Shown here: piece after piece, positions 1 through 11,012 of the stretch
How positions within the stretch are numbered: position 1 is the stretch's first letter
Layout: each line of letters begins with the position of its first letter
Assembly: GCA_037783415.1 (NCBI GenBank)
Contig: JAZGTN010000171.1
Coordinates: 682,001-746,000, forward strand
Origin: Leptasterias polaris
Taxonomy: Eukaryota; Echinodermata; Asteroidea; Forcipulatida; Asteriidae
Length of the DNA stretch: 64,000 bases
Direction: 5' to 3'
Made by a program: the position numbers and the translations under genes
Notes under the pieces: model-generated
Databases searched by the model: none
Seen by the model: the letters and a program-made list of their open reading frames with translations, nothing else
Told to the model about the DNA's origin: nothing

Positions 1-94
1 AGGAGCCAAAAATAGGAAAAAGAATATGTGGTACTGTTCGTTTTAATGTAGGTACAAGTTTCTCATTGTAAAAAAAATGTAAAATGTACGCTTT

Positions 95-190
95 TATTAT
101 ATTGAAATCGTCGAGATCCCGAAGGGCCTCGAACCTGCGATCATTGGCTTGGTAATAAACGCGGTAAACCGCGGTGCCATCAGACCATCA
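95..190 (-). repeat. tRNA-like SINE head or tRNA relic
   Basis: On the minus strand the segment reads like a tRNA-derived Pol III promoter: an A-box-like GGTCTGATGGCACCGCGG, then CGCAGGTTCGAGGCCC, which matches a B box (GGTTCGA). It does not fold as a full functional tRNA that I can confirm. It borders the compound repeat to its right. Confidence 0.4.
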
Positions 191-299
191 TGACATTAGC
201 TCTGATTTTATACCTTATATTATTACTCTATATATTGAATAGACTTGTTCAAAGTCCGCCATCGTTGCAGTCTCATGTCAACAGTACAAAGAATACGAC

Positions 300-2370
300 A
301 GCATCTGGCGCACACGGCCTCAGGACTTTGTACGAGTTTACACTGTTCTTCATTACTTTGTACACGGATACGAAACACGCTATAAATGATGTCACGATGA
401 CGTGACATACAAAATTACGTCATTGTGCACAACTTCAATACCCAGAGAGTCAACATCTGAAGAAAATTTGAAAATTTGACGTTTAATTTTGGGAGATATG
501 GTGGTAACAAGATTGCCTAATTAAATATTCATGTCATTATAACTCAGCTAATTGATTAAGAAATTAAACAGTATAACATTTAGTGATTAAGTTATGTACT
601 AAGCTTCGATTCAATATAGGACTCAAGTCTGTCATTTATACTGTTTCTAAGATTACGAATAAAGAAAAATCGTGTGTTAAACCTATGGCGTTTTGGTGGA
701 AACAAAAAAAACCGTTTGTAAAACGTTTTGAAAATCTCGACGATTACAATAGCTGTTCCGATCAGATCGGAACAGCTAATAATAATAATAATAATAATCT
801 CGACGAAAACAATAGCTGTTCCGACAGCTAGGTCGGAACAGCTAATAATAAAAATCTCGACGAAAACAATAGCTGTTCCGACAGCTAGGTCGGAACAGCT
901 AATAAATAACAAACATTACGACCTTATGACATTTGGTTCAGGAGATATGATTATCTCAATTTTTGAGCTTCCTGTTAAGACCGGAAGTAAAGGTCAAAAT
1001 GAGTTCATCTTTTGAATACAATTTCGCAAGTGTTGCAAGCTACAATACAACACAGACATAACAACTTTATGACATGTGGTTCAGGAGATATGATTTTTTC
1101 AATATTTGAACTTCCTGTTGGACCGGAAGTAAAGGTCAAAGTGGGGTCATCTTAGTTAATAAATTTTTGCAATTGTTGAAAGCTACCATACAAAACAAAC
1201 ATTACCATTTTATGACTTGTGGTTCAGGAGATATGATTTTTTGAGTAATAAATTTTGAATTACCGTAATTTGACACCTGATGACGTCACAGTTAAAAAAC
1301 AAAAAAAATCATACTAACAAATTTGATAAGGAACACGATGATATGCTAATTATTCCAATTTAATTTATTTTGAAAATATTGTGTTTATGACCAGCAAAAC
1401 ATTTACACTCATAGCGCCATGCGGTTTGTACACAGACGGAAACGCGCAATTAGTGACGTTATGATGACGTGACGGGTAATGTTAGGCCAGAACTAACATC
1501 TACACTACAAGACAAGTCAATAACTGAAAAAAGTTTGAGGATCGGATGTATACTTCTTGAGATATGATAGCTCAAATTTAACTAATTAAATATTCACACC
1601 GCTGTCACGTGATTAATTAATTAAGAATTTTAATCTAAGACATCTGAAAACTAATGCAAGGTGGCTGAGCAAGTCCCATTCTTAGTAAGCTTTACACCTT
1701 GTGCGAACCATATACTAATTTATCTGATGACTTGAAGGTGACTGGATGTATTCAAAAAAGTAATAATTAATGATTAATTATGGCTTATTATAGCGGTGCT
1801 ATGATTAATTTGTTTGGCTCGGAACATCACTTACAAAAAGTATTTCACTTTTCAAAATAATTTATGTAAATCAGGAAACTAACAATTAACTTATTTTGAA
1901 AATATTGTGTTTTGAACCACCTAACGTTTCGTAAATGTTTACACTTTGTACACAAAAAGAAAACACGCCTACAAATATGACGTCATGATGACGTGACGGG
2001 TAATGTTAGGCCAGAACTAACATCTACACTACAAGACAAGTCTTGAAAAAAGTTTGAGGATCGGATGTATACTTCTTGAGATATGATAAATACAAGATTG
2101 GCTAATTAAATATTCACACTGCTGTAAAGTGGCTAATCAATTAAGAATTTTAACATTTATTATTTTAGAGTTAACTTTATGTTCTAAGCTTCGTTTTGAT
2201 ATAGGATCTAACTCTTTCATTACATGTTAGGATATTAGGAGCCAAGAAAAAACGTGTATAAATGCTATGGGATTTAGGTGGAAACAAAGAATAACAATAA
2301 AAACAATAAAAATCTTGACGAAAACAATACCTGTTCCGACAGTAGGTCGGAACAGCTAATAATACCACAC
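300..2370. repeat. Compound array of diverged repeat units with CRE-like sites and hairpins
   Basis: Three diverged copies of one unit are visible: about 300-905, 1367-1680 and 1892-2370. They share TTTGTACAC..GAAA-CACGC, then a cluster of TGACGT half sites (full TGACGTCA near 1979), then GAGATATGAT and a closing AATTAAG-AATT. Copies 2 and 3 are nearly identical over about 90 bp (1472-1562 and 1992-2080). Copies 1 and 3 also share a distal part (AAGCTTCG...GGTGGAAACAAA) followed by hairpins. Between copies 1 and 2 a second unit repeats at 911, 1058 and 1200 (TTCAGGAGATATGATT, ACCGGAAGTAAAGGTCAAA). No protein is supported. Confidence 0.75.
750..905. repeat. Three tandem hairpins of AGCTGTTCCGAC / GTCGGAACAGCT
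   Basis: Perfect inverted repeats lie at about 750-776 (AGCTGTTCCGAT/ATCGGAACAGCT), 812-842 and 871-901 (12 bp arms with a 7 bp centre). They are spaced by TAATAA-rich linkers and a repeated ATCTCGACGAAAACAAT. A fourth, slightly eroded copy is at 2330-2357. Confidence 0.85.
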
Positions 2371-4255
2371 ACACAGCAATCAAATAGGGCAGGGAGAAAT
2401 CAGGCAGCCATGAGAGGGTACTATCTCACAGACGCCATCTTGGAATCCGTCTTTGTGCATTGCTACAGCAAATCACTTTACCAAACGACCACGATACAAC
2501 AACAAAAACCATGGATCTCGCAATGTTGGCGTTCTTCTGTATTTTAATCTTAATCGTTAAAAACAAGTTTTTCTGATCTCTCTGGTTCTAAATATTTGTT
2601 CTCAATGGTAGGTCGCTTGTCAGTTTAAATCAGGCCAAGTCAAGTAAAATGTTCTAACATTATGAGATTGACATGCTTCTGGGTCGGCTGTTGCTGACTT
2701 GAGTCACTATCCCTACTCTAAATATCTTTAAACAAGTTTTATCATTTTACACAAACTTGTTATAAAGAGAATTAAAATACATGTACTGATATAAAGAGAA
2801 AGTTGAAGTTGATGAGAGGTGACTGAAGCTAACCCATGTTTCATCACTTGATCATGTCTACCTCACTGTTTGTATCCAGATGAACCAGCACACAATGACC
2901 TAAAACAAATACCACCAAATCCTTTAAGTCATCTGGCCAGTAACTTAACATGATTGTCAAAGTATCCAATCCAAACATACTTGTCCCTGGGTTTTTTGAT
3001 AGTTTTGGCATCCCTAGAACTTGATGCAAACAGCCCATGGACATCCTGATGCACAGCAGTGCCATGTAAGAATTCAATGGCATAGCACCTGTCTCTGGAT
3101 GAAAATGCCCAGACAACAGGTGCACATCTTTGTACATGTAGGAATATGATTACCCTAAGAAACTGGTGACTAAAGAGGTCAATCTGATATTACCAGGGGT
3201 ACATATCAACCTCCCACGCAGACCCTTCAGTCAGAAGGGTTAGCATTGTCCATCTTATTCTTCTGATTCTTACAACTACAATGTTGGAGAAGTTTTGTGT
3301 ACAGTCAATGTAAGGTCATACTCAAGGGCATGGGTCATTGCATGAGGTTAGGTAGCAGAGCACTGGGCATTGATTGCCTGTCTTGATGACCATTACTATG
3401 TGATGAAAGTTGGGAAGGCTTGTTGGTCCTGTTTAGAAGCTTGCAAGATTATACTGGGATTAATTGGCAATTTGTTATGTCAGGAATTTGAAAGAAATAT
3501 TCATAAACACCTCGGAGAGGCTGTTCATAAAAGTGCATTGAGCTATGGGCAAATTACTTTAGATTAAGATTGCACAATGGGGGCCAATAGACTACTGGAT
3601 TGTACATGTAAATGATTGATCAAGATTGAAACAAAACATTTAGTCTTAAATTTGAACTTAAATCCAGCAATGATAGCAACTCCTCTAGGATTAGGAACAC
3701 TCAGATTTCCATGTATTGTATTTTGAACAAAACGTTAGTGCATGTACATTATGTATGTACATGTATACTTTATATGGTACTTTATAACATGTAAAACCAT
3801 GTGTAACTTTACTGGAATACCAGTAACTGATATATCGTACAGATGTGGTTAATTTTTTATGTACAGGAAATCAACTATTTGAAAACAAAATGTTATTGAA
3901 GGGGAAAATGTTTGAAATGTACACAATGCTTGAGTATGTACATGTACATGTACGTGGCCTACAGTACATATTCAGTCTGCTGCCCTCTTCAGTTTACCCA
4001 AGAAAAATCTCTGTACATGGAGGTAGCCCATTTAGGAAGTGCTTTCTTCCAAGATTCTCTTCAAATAAAGTTCTGGTTTAGACATGTTTTTTCCATTTTG
4101 CAAGATAAGCCATTTTCATGCATAGGCCTACAGATGTAAATACAGAAATATAGATTAAATAGTGACAGTAAAAGAGCATACAAATGTACAGTACATGTAC
4201 TAGACATTATTTTAGATTGGAATGATAGACCAAGTGTACAATATTAGACAAATCA
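2371..4255. other. Non-coding DNA, no gene recognised
   Basis: I see no conserved exon. A 21-residue hydrophobic ORF starts at 2512 (MDLAMLAFF...), probably chance. A 97-codon minus-strand ORF (2844-3137) shows no recognisable domain. GTACATGTAC-type palindromes are frequent at 3720-4200. Confidence 0.5.
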
Positions 4256-4408
4256 ATAGACCCCATGCATAACGCAGAACGCTAAATGGACCCTGAGGTC
4301 ACGCACACTATTTTACGCACAAAGAACACCTATCGTCCAATCACCTGCCTCCTTTGACCTCAGTGAGGGCGCTTTTTTAGCGTGTGATGTCATATGCAAG
4401 GGGTCTAT
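4256..4408. mobile_element. Short TIR element (MITE) with CRE-like end, copy 1
   Basis: The ends are inverted: ATAGACCCCATGCAT at the left, and the reverse complement of the right end begins ATAGACCCCTTGCAT. Pairing continues with gaps to AACGCTAAA and TGAGGTCA. The right arm holds TGACCTCAGTGAGGGCGC and a TGATGTCATATGCAAGG word also found in the second copy at 18623-18773. About 150 bp, no coding capacity. Confidence 0.65.
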
Positions 4409-6489
4409 AAATCTCTGCCCCTTCATGCTTTGACCAATCATTACTGCAAATACACACCTTAAAGCAGGCCTAATAGGAATTTGTCTCCAGTGTTCCCGGT
4501 CTTTGCTTTGTAAAGTTCCACCACACATAGAGGTGCCCTTTTACAATATCAAGGAGATAATGCCTTGGTGCCCTTGCCCTTTCAAAAGCAAAACATTAGA
4601 CCTGCTTAAAGTTTAACAAAAGTGTGGTGTTAAAAACCCATTAGAAAATGTTAGCAACTTGTCACATTGTGGAGTGCACTTTGTGTACGGCACCCATGAT
4701 GTTTCATGGTTTGTAACTCATAAAGGATTAAAACAGCATCATTTACAATTACTGCTCTATTGCTATACACATGAACAAAAGAGGTGAAGAGAAGTGAAAT
4801 GGATGTATTTTTTGATTGTTTGTGTAGGGTGTACCTTCATGTATGCATTGTCTGTTTAGCTTGAATCAACTGCTGTATTTACATTGTCCAGGTACACCAA
4901 TGATTTGTACCTTGTTAGGAGGCAACACTTAGTGCCACAAATCAGTGTTATTTTTGACTGCCTACACTGACCAGGTGACTGTGACTACACTGTAGATGAT
5001 CAGCATGACCCATTCACTTAGTGTGTAAAGTGTGTTCAACATTCTCCCTTCATCATGTCCTACATTGTCCAGATAACCATTGGGCAGTTAGTTATCAGGC
5101 ACTATAAGTTAATATGTTGTACACATGTACAGTTCATAACTTGTCACAAATCACTAGAGCCATGCTAGCAGTATGCTGCACTGAGTTGACTGTTATGATT
5201 TTAGTGTTGTCTGTTGGACCATTTTGACCACTGTGTTGGGATCATTGTAGTAGTGGAGATCATCGACAACATTAAATGTATTTTGAGATCGTGTATCGTG
5301 AATGCATGTCGTTCAAGAAATAATTTGGCTTTCCTGGAATAACATTCAAAACATTTGTTTTTGTAATCCATTGAGGTACTCGGTAAATTGTTTGTTGATA
5401 CAAATTATTTATCAGAACTTATTTATGAAATTTGACCTAAGTCAAACCACCATTTTTATGTGATAATGATACTACCACCAATGCAGAATTGTGCCCTTTA
5501 ACCATGTTAATCATTTGAAGCAAGATTATGTTTTGTATGATTGTATAAATACAAAGATATCATACTGGCCTTCCATTGACCCATTCTCAACAGGGGACAT
5601 AACAGCAATATGGGTAGCAGTTGTTAGAAAAGGTCATCCAAGAATTAATGTTTGATGAGTTTAATTGGTTGAAGGCTAAACACAAGTCATAGGTGTGATG
5701 TGTTCACATATTGTGGTCTGATCATGGATAGCTTCTAGCTACTGGGTGTGCTCGCCAAACCCAGATCATGCTGATCAAATTGTGTAACTTATACAATGGT
5801 GATAGGATCTCTACTGGTATCTTTCCTCTATTTCAGGCAGGTGTTGATTTAAAGAGCTTGTTCATTCATGAGGCTCTAACGCAATCTGTATTTATGACAA
5901 ATAATAAAGGTAAAAAAGCAAATTCATTTACATGTACCTCAAACCTTTAAGGTTAACATTGTTCATGGAATATGTGTACATCCTGTTCATAGCATCCACA
6001 TGCTCTTAAACTGTGACTCAGGATTGGTAATAATGAAAATTATGAATCATTTTGAATCCTTATTCTAATTATCCATCTGAATACATGTACCATCAATGTC
6101 TAAGAAACTTGTCCTGAGTCTTGATTTCCTATTTGGATTTCACCAGTAGATTTTATGGTGGATTAAATGTACCTCAGTCAATGGAATGAAATGGCATTTC
6201 CATTAACCAATGAGGTACATTGTACATGATCATTCATACCTTTAAGATTGGACTGCATTTGTAGTAGATTGTATGTAGCAGGTGATTTTAAACAATTTGT
6301 AATGCAAGAAGGATTATTCTGCGATTTATGTAAATGTTTGACCTGTCAGGAGACTGACACCAATACAATGGGATGGATGCGAGGGGTTCGTTATTATTAT
6401 TTTATTCTAGTAATCAAACCAAGGATGGCTCATAAGTGAACTTATTCACTGAAGAAACCTGTAAAAAAAGGGTGTTTGCAATGGACCAG
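4409..6489. other. Non-coding DNA, nothing recognised
   Basis: No exon, RNA gene or clear transposon terminus is seen. ORFs of 60-65 codons at 5768 and 6248 lack coding-like composition. GTACATGTAC-like words recur. Confidence 0.5.
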
Positions 6490-6710
6490 AAACACTACTC
6501 GGGCCCCTACTCTTCCACGATAAGTGTTCTTGGTTCTTTTACATGCACTACCAATTCTAGTACACAAAACCTACAGCTTAATGTCCCATCCAAAGGACTA
6601 AGCAGTTATCTTTCTCAAGGACACAAGTGCCACGACCGGAACTCGAACCCACACTCTGCAGAGTTTGAGTCCGGTACTCGTAACCGTTCGGCCACAACAC
6701 GCCACAATTT
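6490..6710 (-). mobile_element. tRNA-Leu/Ser-type SINE
   Basis: On the minus strand the head (about 6705 to 6631) has an A-box region GTGGCCGAACGGTTA, a loop CTCAAAC (anticodon-like CAA) and a B box GGGTTCGAGTTCC. This is the layout of a class II tRNA such as tRNA-Leu. The body continues to the left with GGCACTTGTGTCC and a TGGGACATTAAGCTG segment. A related copy lies at 43745-43895. The A and B boxes indicate Pol III transcription ability by family knowledge; activity is unknown. Confidence 0.75.
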
Positions 6711-7091
6711 GTCTCGTGTACTAGGGTGTATTACTCTCCATGTAAACATGTACTGCAACGCTATTTCCCTATAAAAACTATAGGTTTTAAAGGTTTGTAA
6801 TGCCTGAATGAAGATGCACAGTCTATAATCACCAAGTAGTGAAAGGCCACCTTGGAATGCAGATGTAATTTATTTTTTCTCGCTCCAAAGAATAACAGGA
6901 AACTAGACTTTTCTTTGATATATTAATGGTGTTTTGATTTCTGAAGGTTTGTACATGTATGCACAAATAGCAACATTTTGGAATGACTGAAAATAATATG
7001 AGTTTAAAGGCATAATTAATCGTATTGAAAAGTTTGAACTTAAAGTTAGTCTCAGGGACTGCTATGCTGATGAGTTACCATGCTGATGAGT
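6711..7091. other. Non-coding DNA with an 18 bp tandem duplication
   Basis: TATGCTGATGAGTTACC is followed directly by ATGCTGATGAGTTACC at 7062-7094, just at the edge of the next TIR element. Nothing else is recognised. Confidence 0.5.
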
Positions 7092-8317
7092 TACCGTAAT
7101 CTTCGGCATATAAGCCGCCCGTTGTGTAAGCCGCAATGCCCAGAAATTGTCACAAGTTTTACCGCTGGGAGGAAGCATGCAATAAAATAAACAAACAAGA
7201 CATGACTTTATTGATAAACCACTGAGGTAAAATCACTGAATTTAATATATGAAAACAGAATGTCTTACATTTGTATGTGCTTTTTATCACTGGTTCCGAC
7301 TCAATTAATTAATGGTTTCTACCACCACGATTGAACGTTGCGATCTCTGAAGCTGGTGCCTCAATTTTTACTCTGACACTTGTGCACGTGACATTTCCCA
7401 AACATTTCTCACTTAGGGAATTTCCCTTGCACCTTCGCTCCCACAGCTACACACCATTTCTTCATCCCCTAACAATAAAGTATAGCAACTAGGAGCAAGC
7501 ACATCTGCAGGATCGAGGTGATGAATACTATGGGATGGCAGCGCTGTGAGAAGCATTACGTAATAATTATTCACACCGATCGAGTGCGGCCTGTGCCAAG
7601 CACGTTCGTGCTGCTTCGGTGATATGAAGAAAGACAACCATGGCTAGATGGGAAGACGTATACATGGTATCAAGTTTCCATCGTAAATTCACTGATGCTG
7701 TGATCCATTCAAAGTTTGAATTTCAATCTCTGTGCTCTGGTTTTGCGGCATTCATATCTTTATAAAAACTGTTTTCTGCTGTAGGGCTATTTACCGTCCG
7801 AACAACTGAATGGCTAACGCTAATTAGAAACGGAGATTCGTAGTCAACTCACACGTACATGTGTACATTTATGGAAAACGTTTTATCAACGTTAATAAAC
7901 AACACTGCATGGCGATACCACACTGGTCACCTGCTTCTTCACGGCATTAAGTACGGTACAAGCAAGCGGTCACCAGCGAAAGTCATAATCGAAGCAAACA
8001 TGATGGGCGCAAGTTTCACGACTCCTCAGCTCGAAAGATGTGCTGGGATTTTCAACAACATTTCGTCAAAACCATTACATCACACAGGCCATGTTTTGCT
8101 TCTTTTTTTTCGTTTCAGAACAATAGTGTTTTTTACGTTTCAGAACAATAGTGAGTTTTTTCATCTAGAAATATTTTACAAACGATCTTTCTTAAAAAAT
8201 GTGTACACTGGTTTTTGTTTGGCATATTATAAGCCGCCCAGCGTTTAAGCCGCAGAAGTTTTTCATAGGGCCAAAATCAACGTATAAGCCGCGGCTTATA
8301 TGCCGAAGGTTGCGGTA
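7092..8317. mobile_element. TIR DNA element with ATAAGCCGC ends, non-autonomous
   Basis: The left end CCGTAATCTTCGGCATATAAG at 7094 is matched inverted at the right end, whose reverse complement begins CCGCAACCTTCGGCATATAAG (ends at 8315). Both continue into GCCGC, and both sides carry a flanking TA. Subterminal ATAAGCCGC/TAAGCCGC words repeat at both ends. The interior (about 1.2 kb) has a 129-codon ORF at 7859 without a recognisable transposase. A relative with the same terminal plan is at 49552-50466. TA target duplication suggests a Tc1/mariner-like or similar insertion mode, but the superfamily is not proven. Confidence 0.75.
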
Positions 8318-9255
8318 CTAGATGTAAGCAGCTAAGCGCATACATCTGCGTCTTTGTGTTAAATACTCTGATGTGTGCAACATAAAATTCTCCTTTGCTG
8401 GATGTATGATGCAGGAACCCTACAAGACTGACGGGTAGAATAGTGACAAATATTCCAACACCATCTCAAATCTTAGTCACTATTGACATTTTTGCATAGG
8501 GAATAAGGCATGTCTTGTAATGCATAATTTCATCTGATACAGAATGTGACCAATGTTCCCTGAAAACAGAGATAAGTTGCAATGCTTTTATTGTGACTTT
8601 GTGAGTTGTACAGTCGGTATATAGCTCCATGCCTGGGTTTTCCATAATCCACCAAACTGCCTCACATCTGTGACAACACATCTGTGATGACACATCTGCT
8701 GCTGATAGTAAACTTCTTGGGCAGTTTATTAAATCAAACTCACCAAGGACAAAAGCTCCAAAACAAAAAACCCAAGCAAAGAACACCACAATATACATAC
8801 AGATATACTAAGAAAGATGTGTTGTTTGTGCAATGCTGCAAACATCTGTTGCATTGTTGCTTCACAAAAATGCCCCAGTTAGACATTTTAAAAATCCCAA
8901 GGTGAAATCAAACTTGTGAGTAATTGCTAGCTTAGATTAAACAAACATAATTTCATTGAGGTATATGAAGTAGAAACAAGTAATTTAACTGACTAGAATT
9001 CTCTCTGTCTAATGAAAGCACATCTTAGTTTCATGACAGGTGTATAAATTGACAGACCATTATCTTAAAGAGAACAAGTGATGAGCTACATGTGTTACAA
9101 TGAGTAATAAATGGAGGTTTGGACAAAGTTTGTAATTAAATTGTTCCTCTGAATACAGAGCACTTGTATGTACCGTATTGAAGAAACCAGTCCATTGACA
9201 TACATACTTCAAACAGGATAGGCAAATACTCATGACACAAATTGTATAATAGTAA
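8318..9255. other. Non-coding DNA, nothing recognised
   Basis: A 110-codon minus ORF (8466-8798) has no recognisable domain and no matching splice signals. No repeat structure is evident. Confidence 0.45.
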
Positions 9256-9345
9256 TAAATAATAATAATAATAATAATAAATTATTCTTGATATAGCGTT
9301 TTACATAAAATCTCAAAACGCTGTACAGAAAATCACAACAAAATA
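9256..9345. repeat. AAT microsatellite joined to a dispersed-repeat end (ATATAGCGTTTTACA)
   Basis: (AAT)n at about 9258-9283 is followed by TTGATATAGCGTTTTACA and AAAACGCTGTACAG. This AATn plus 'ATATAGCGCTTTACA..GCGCTGTACA' arrangement resembles ends of dispersed non-coding repeats I know from marine animals. Family not assigned. Confidence 0.5.
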
Positions 9346-9348
9346 TAC

Positions 9349-9490
9349 AGTAAATCAGTAAATCAGTAAATCAGTAAATCGGTAAATCGGTAAATCGGTA
9401 AATCGGTAAATCGGTAAATAGGTAAATCGGTAAATCGGTAAATCGGTAAATCGGTAAATCAGTAAATCAGTAAATCAGTAAATCAGTAAA
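9349..9490. repeat. 9 bp minisatellite (TAAATCRGT)n
   Basis: About 16-17 units of TAAATCAGT or TAAATCGGT. The variants are ordered nearly symmetrically: about three CAGT units, five CGGT, one AGGT, four CGGT, four CAGT. Confidence 0.95.
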
Positions 9491-10000
9491 AAAACAAATA
9501 ATGAAACAACTGTATACCATAGAGTAAAAGCACAGATTAAGAGACGTAAAAACCCACAATAAAAAAAACCCTATAAAACTTGTTAAACACTGTAAAAGTT
9601 TACAGACAACAGTTTAAAAATATAGCTGTGAAGAAGTCCAAAAAACTTGCAAACATGAGGGAGGCCAGCTTCAATCACAAGTTAATAGTTATGGGTCTCA
9701 TCAGATTCTGAGCAGGACAGTTTGTGTTCTGTGCTAATTCTGTTTGCATACATAGGAGTAAAACCAATAATGACGGGTAAGTTTGCTTTAAAAATCACCC
9801 TGAATTGCACACATATTACCTGCAACATTACCCAACAAATAAACTTCATTCAGTATTACTCGGCTCATGGCTTGCAGTTAAGGCAATACCAAAAGTGTCT
9901 GATACTTCATTCTTGAAAATGGCAAGTTTTTTTTTTCTTAAGTAAATGGCACTATATGGGGCTATTGAATTTCTACTTGATTATTTCCAGCTCCACCCTT

Positions 10001-10704
10001 GAGCATGGGCATAGAGGCAATTGCTTATTGCCTCTGTGAGCATGGGCATGGAGGCAATTGCTTATTGCCTCTGTGAGCATGGGCATGGAGGCAATTGCTT
10101 ATTGCCTCTGTGAGCATGGGCATGGAGGCAATTGCTTATTGCCTCTGTGAGCATGGGCAAGGAGGCAATTGCTTATTGCCCCTGTGAGCATGGGCATGGA
10201 GGTACTTGCTTATTGCCTCTGTGAGCATGGGCAAGGAGGCAATTGCTTATTGCCTCTGTGAGCATGGGCAAGGAGGCAATTGCTTATTGCCCCTGTGAGC
10301 ATGGGCATGGAGGTACTTGCTTATTGCCTCTGTGAGCATGGGCAAGGAGGCAATTGCTTATTGCCTCTGTGAGCATGGGCAAGGAGGCAATTGCTTATTG
10401 CCCCTGTGAGCATGGGCATGGAGGTACTTGCTTATTGCCTCTGTGAGCATGGGCAAGGAGGCAATTGCTTATTGCCTCTGTGAGCATGGGCAAGGAGGCA
10501 ATTGCTTATTGCCTCTGTGAGCATGGGTATGGAAGCACTTGCTTATTGCCTCTGTGAGCATGGGCATGGAGGCACTTGCGTATTGCCTCTGTGAGCATGG
10601 GCATGGAGGCACTTGCGTATTGCCTCTGTGAACATGGGCATGGAGGCACTTGCGTATTGCCTCTGTGAGCATGGGCATGGAGGAAATCGCTTATTGCCTC
10701 TGTG
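10001..10704. repeat. 37 bp minisatellite, 19 copies, each holding a hairpin
   Basis: The unit begins GAGCATGGGCATGGAGGCAA and ends ATTGCCTCTGT. 704 bp gives 19 units of 37. Inside most units GAGGCAAT and ATTGCCTC form an 8 bp stem around TGCTT. From about 10150 to 10480 a three-unit, 111 bp higher-order repeat is visible: the variant GGTACTTGC recurs at 10201, 10312 and 10423. Because 37 is not a multiple of 3, repetitive ORFs appear on the minus strand in all frames (for example 10469-10678, His/Cys/Pro-rich); they are shadows of the array. Confidence 0.97.
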
Positions 10705-10820
10705 AAGTAACGGGCTTGTACCAAATTGTAAAATCCCTTGCTCTGTCGATTTTTGCAAAATTAATTTCTAAATGTCAGTTAGGAATATCCTGATACTCCA
10801 TTTGCTGTCAATTATTTTTG

Positions 10821-11012
10821 AACAAACTGAAGTACATGTATTTAGTATTCAACAGTGAAGTATTGACGATTAAACAAACTGAAGTATTTAGTATTCAACA
10901 GTGAAGTATTGACGATTAAACAAACTGAAGTATTTAGTATTCAACAGTGAAGTATTGACGATTAAACAAACTGAAGTATTTAGTATTCAACAGTGAAGTA
11001 TTGACGATTAAA
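10821..11012. repeat. 46 bp tandem repeat, four copies
   Basis: The unit starts ACAAACTGAAGTATTTAGTA and ends GTATTGACGATTAA. Copies 2-4 appear identical. Copy 1 has a small insertion that creates GTACATGTA. Low divergence suggests recent expansion. Confidence 0.95.

Noticed and set aside
7859..8248. 129-codon ORF inside the ATAAGCCGC element as a possible transposase
   Set aside because: No catalytic motif is visible, the ORF runs into the terminal repeat, and the related element at 49552 has no matching ORF.
10001..10704. CRISPR-like repeat array
   Set aside because: Units are contiguous with no unique spacers and the DNA is eukaryotic.
10469..10758. Minus-strand His/Cys/Pro-rich repetitive ORFs
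   Set aside because: They occur in all three frames because the 37 bp unit is not a multiple of three; no start context or splice support, so they are products of the minisatellite.
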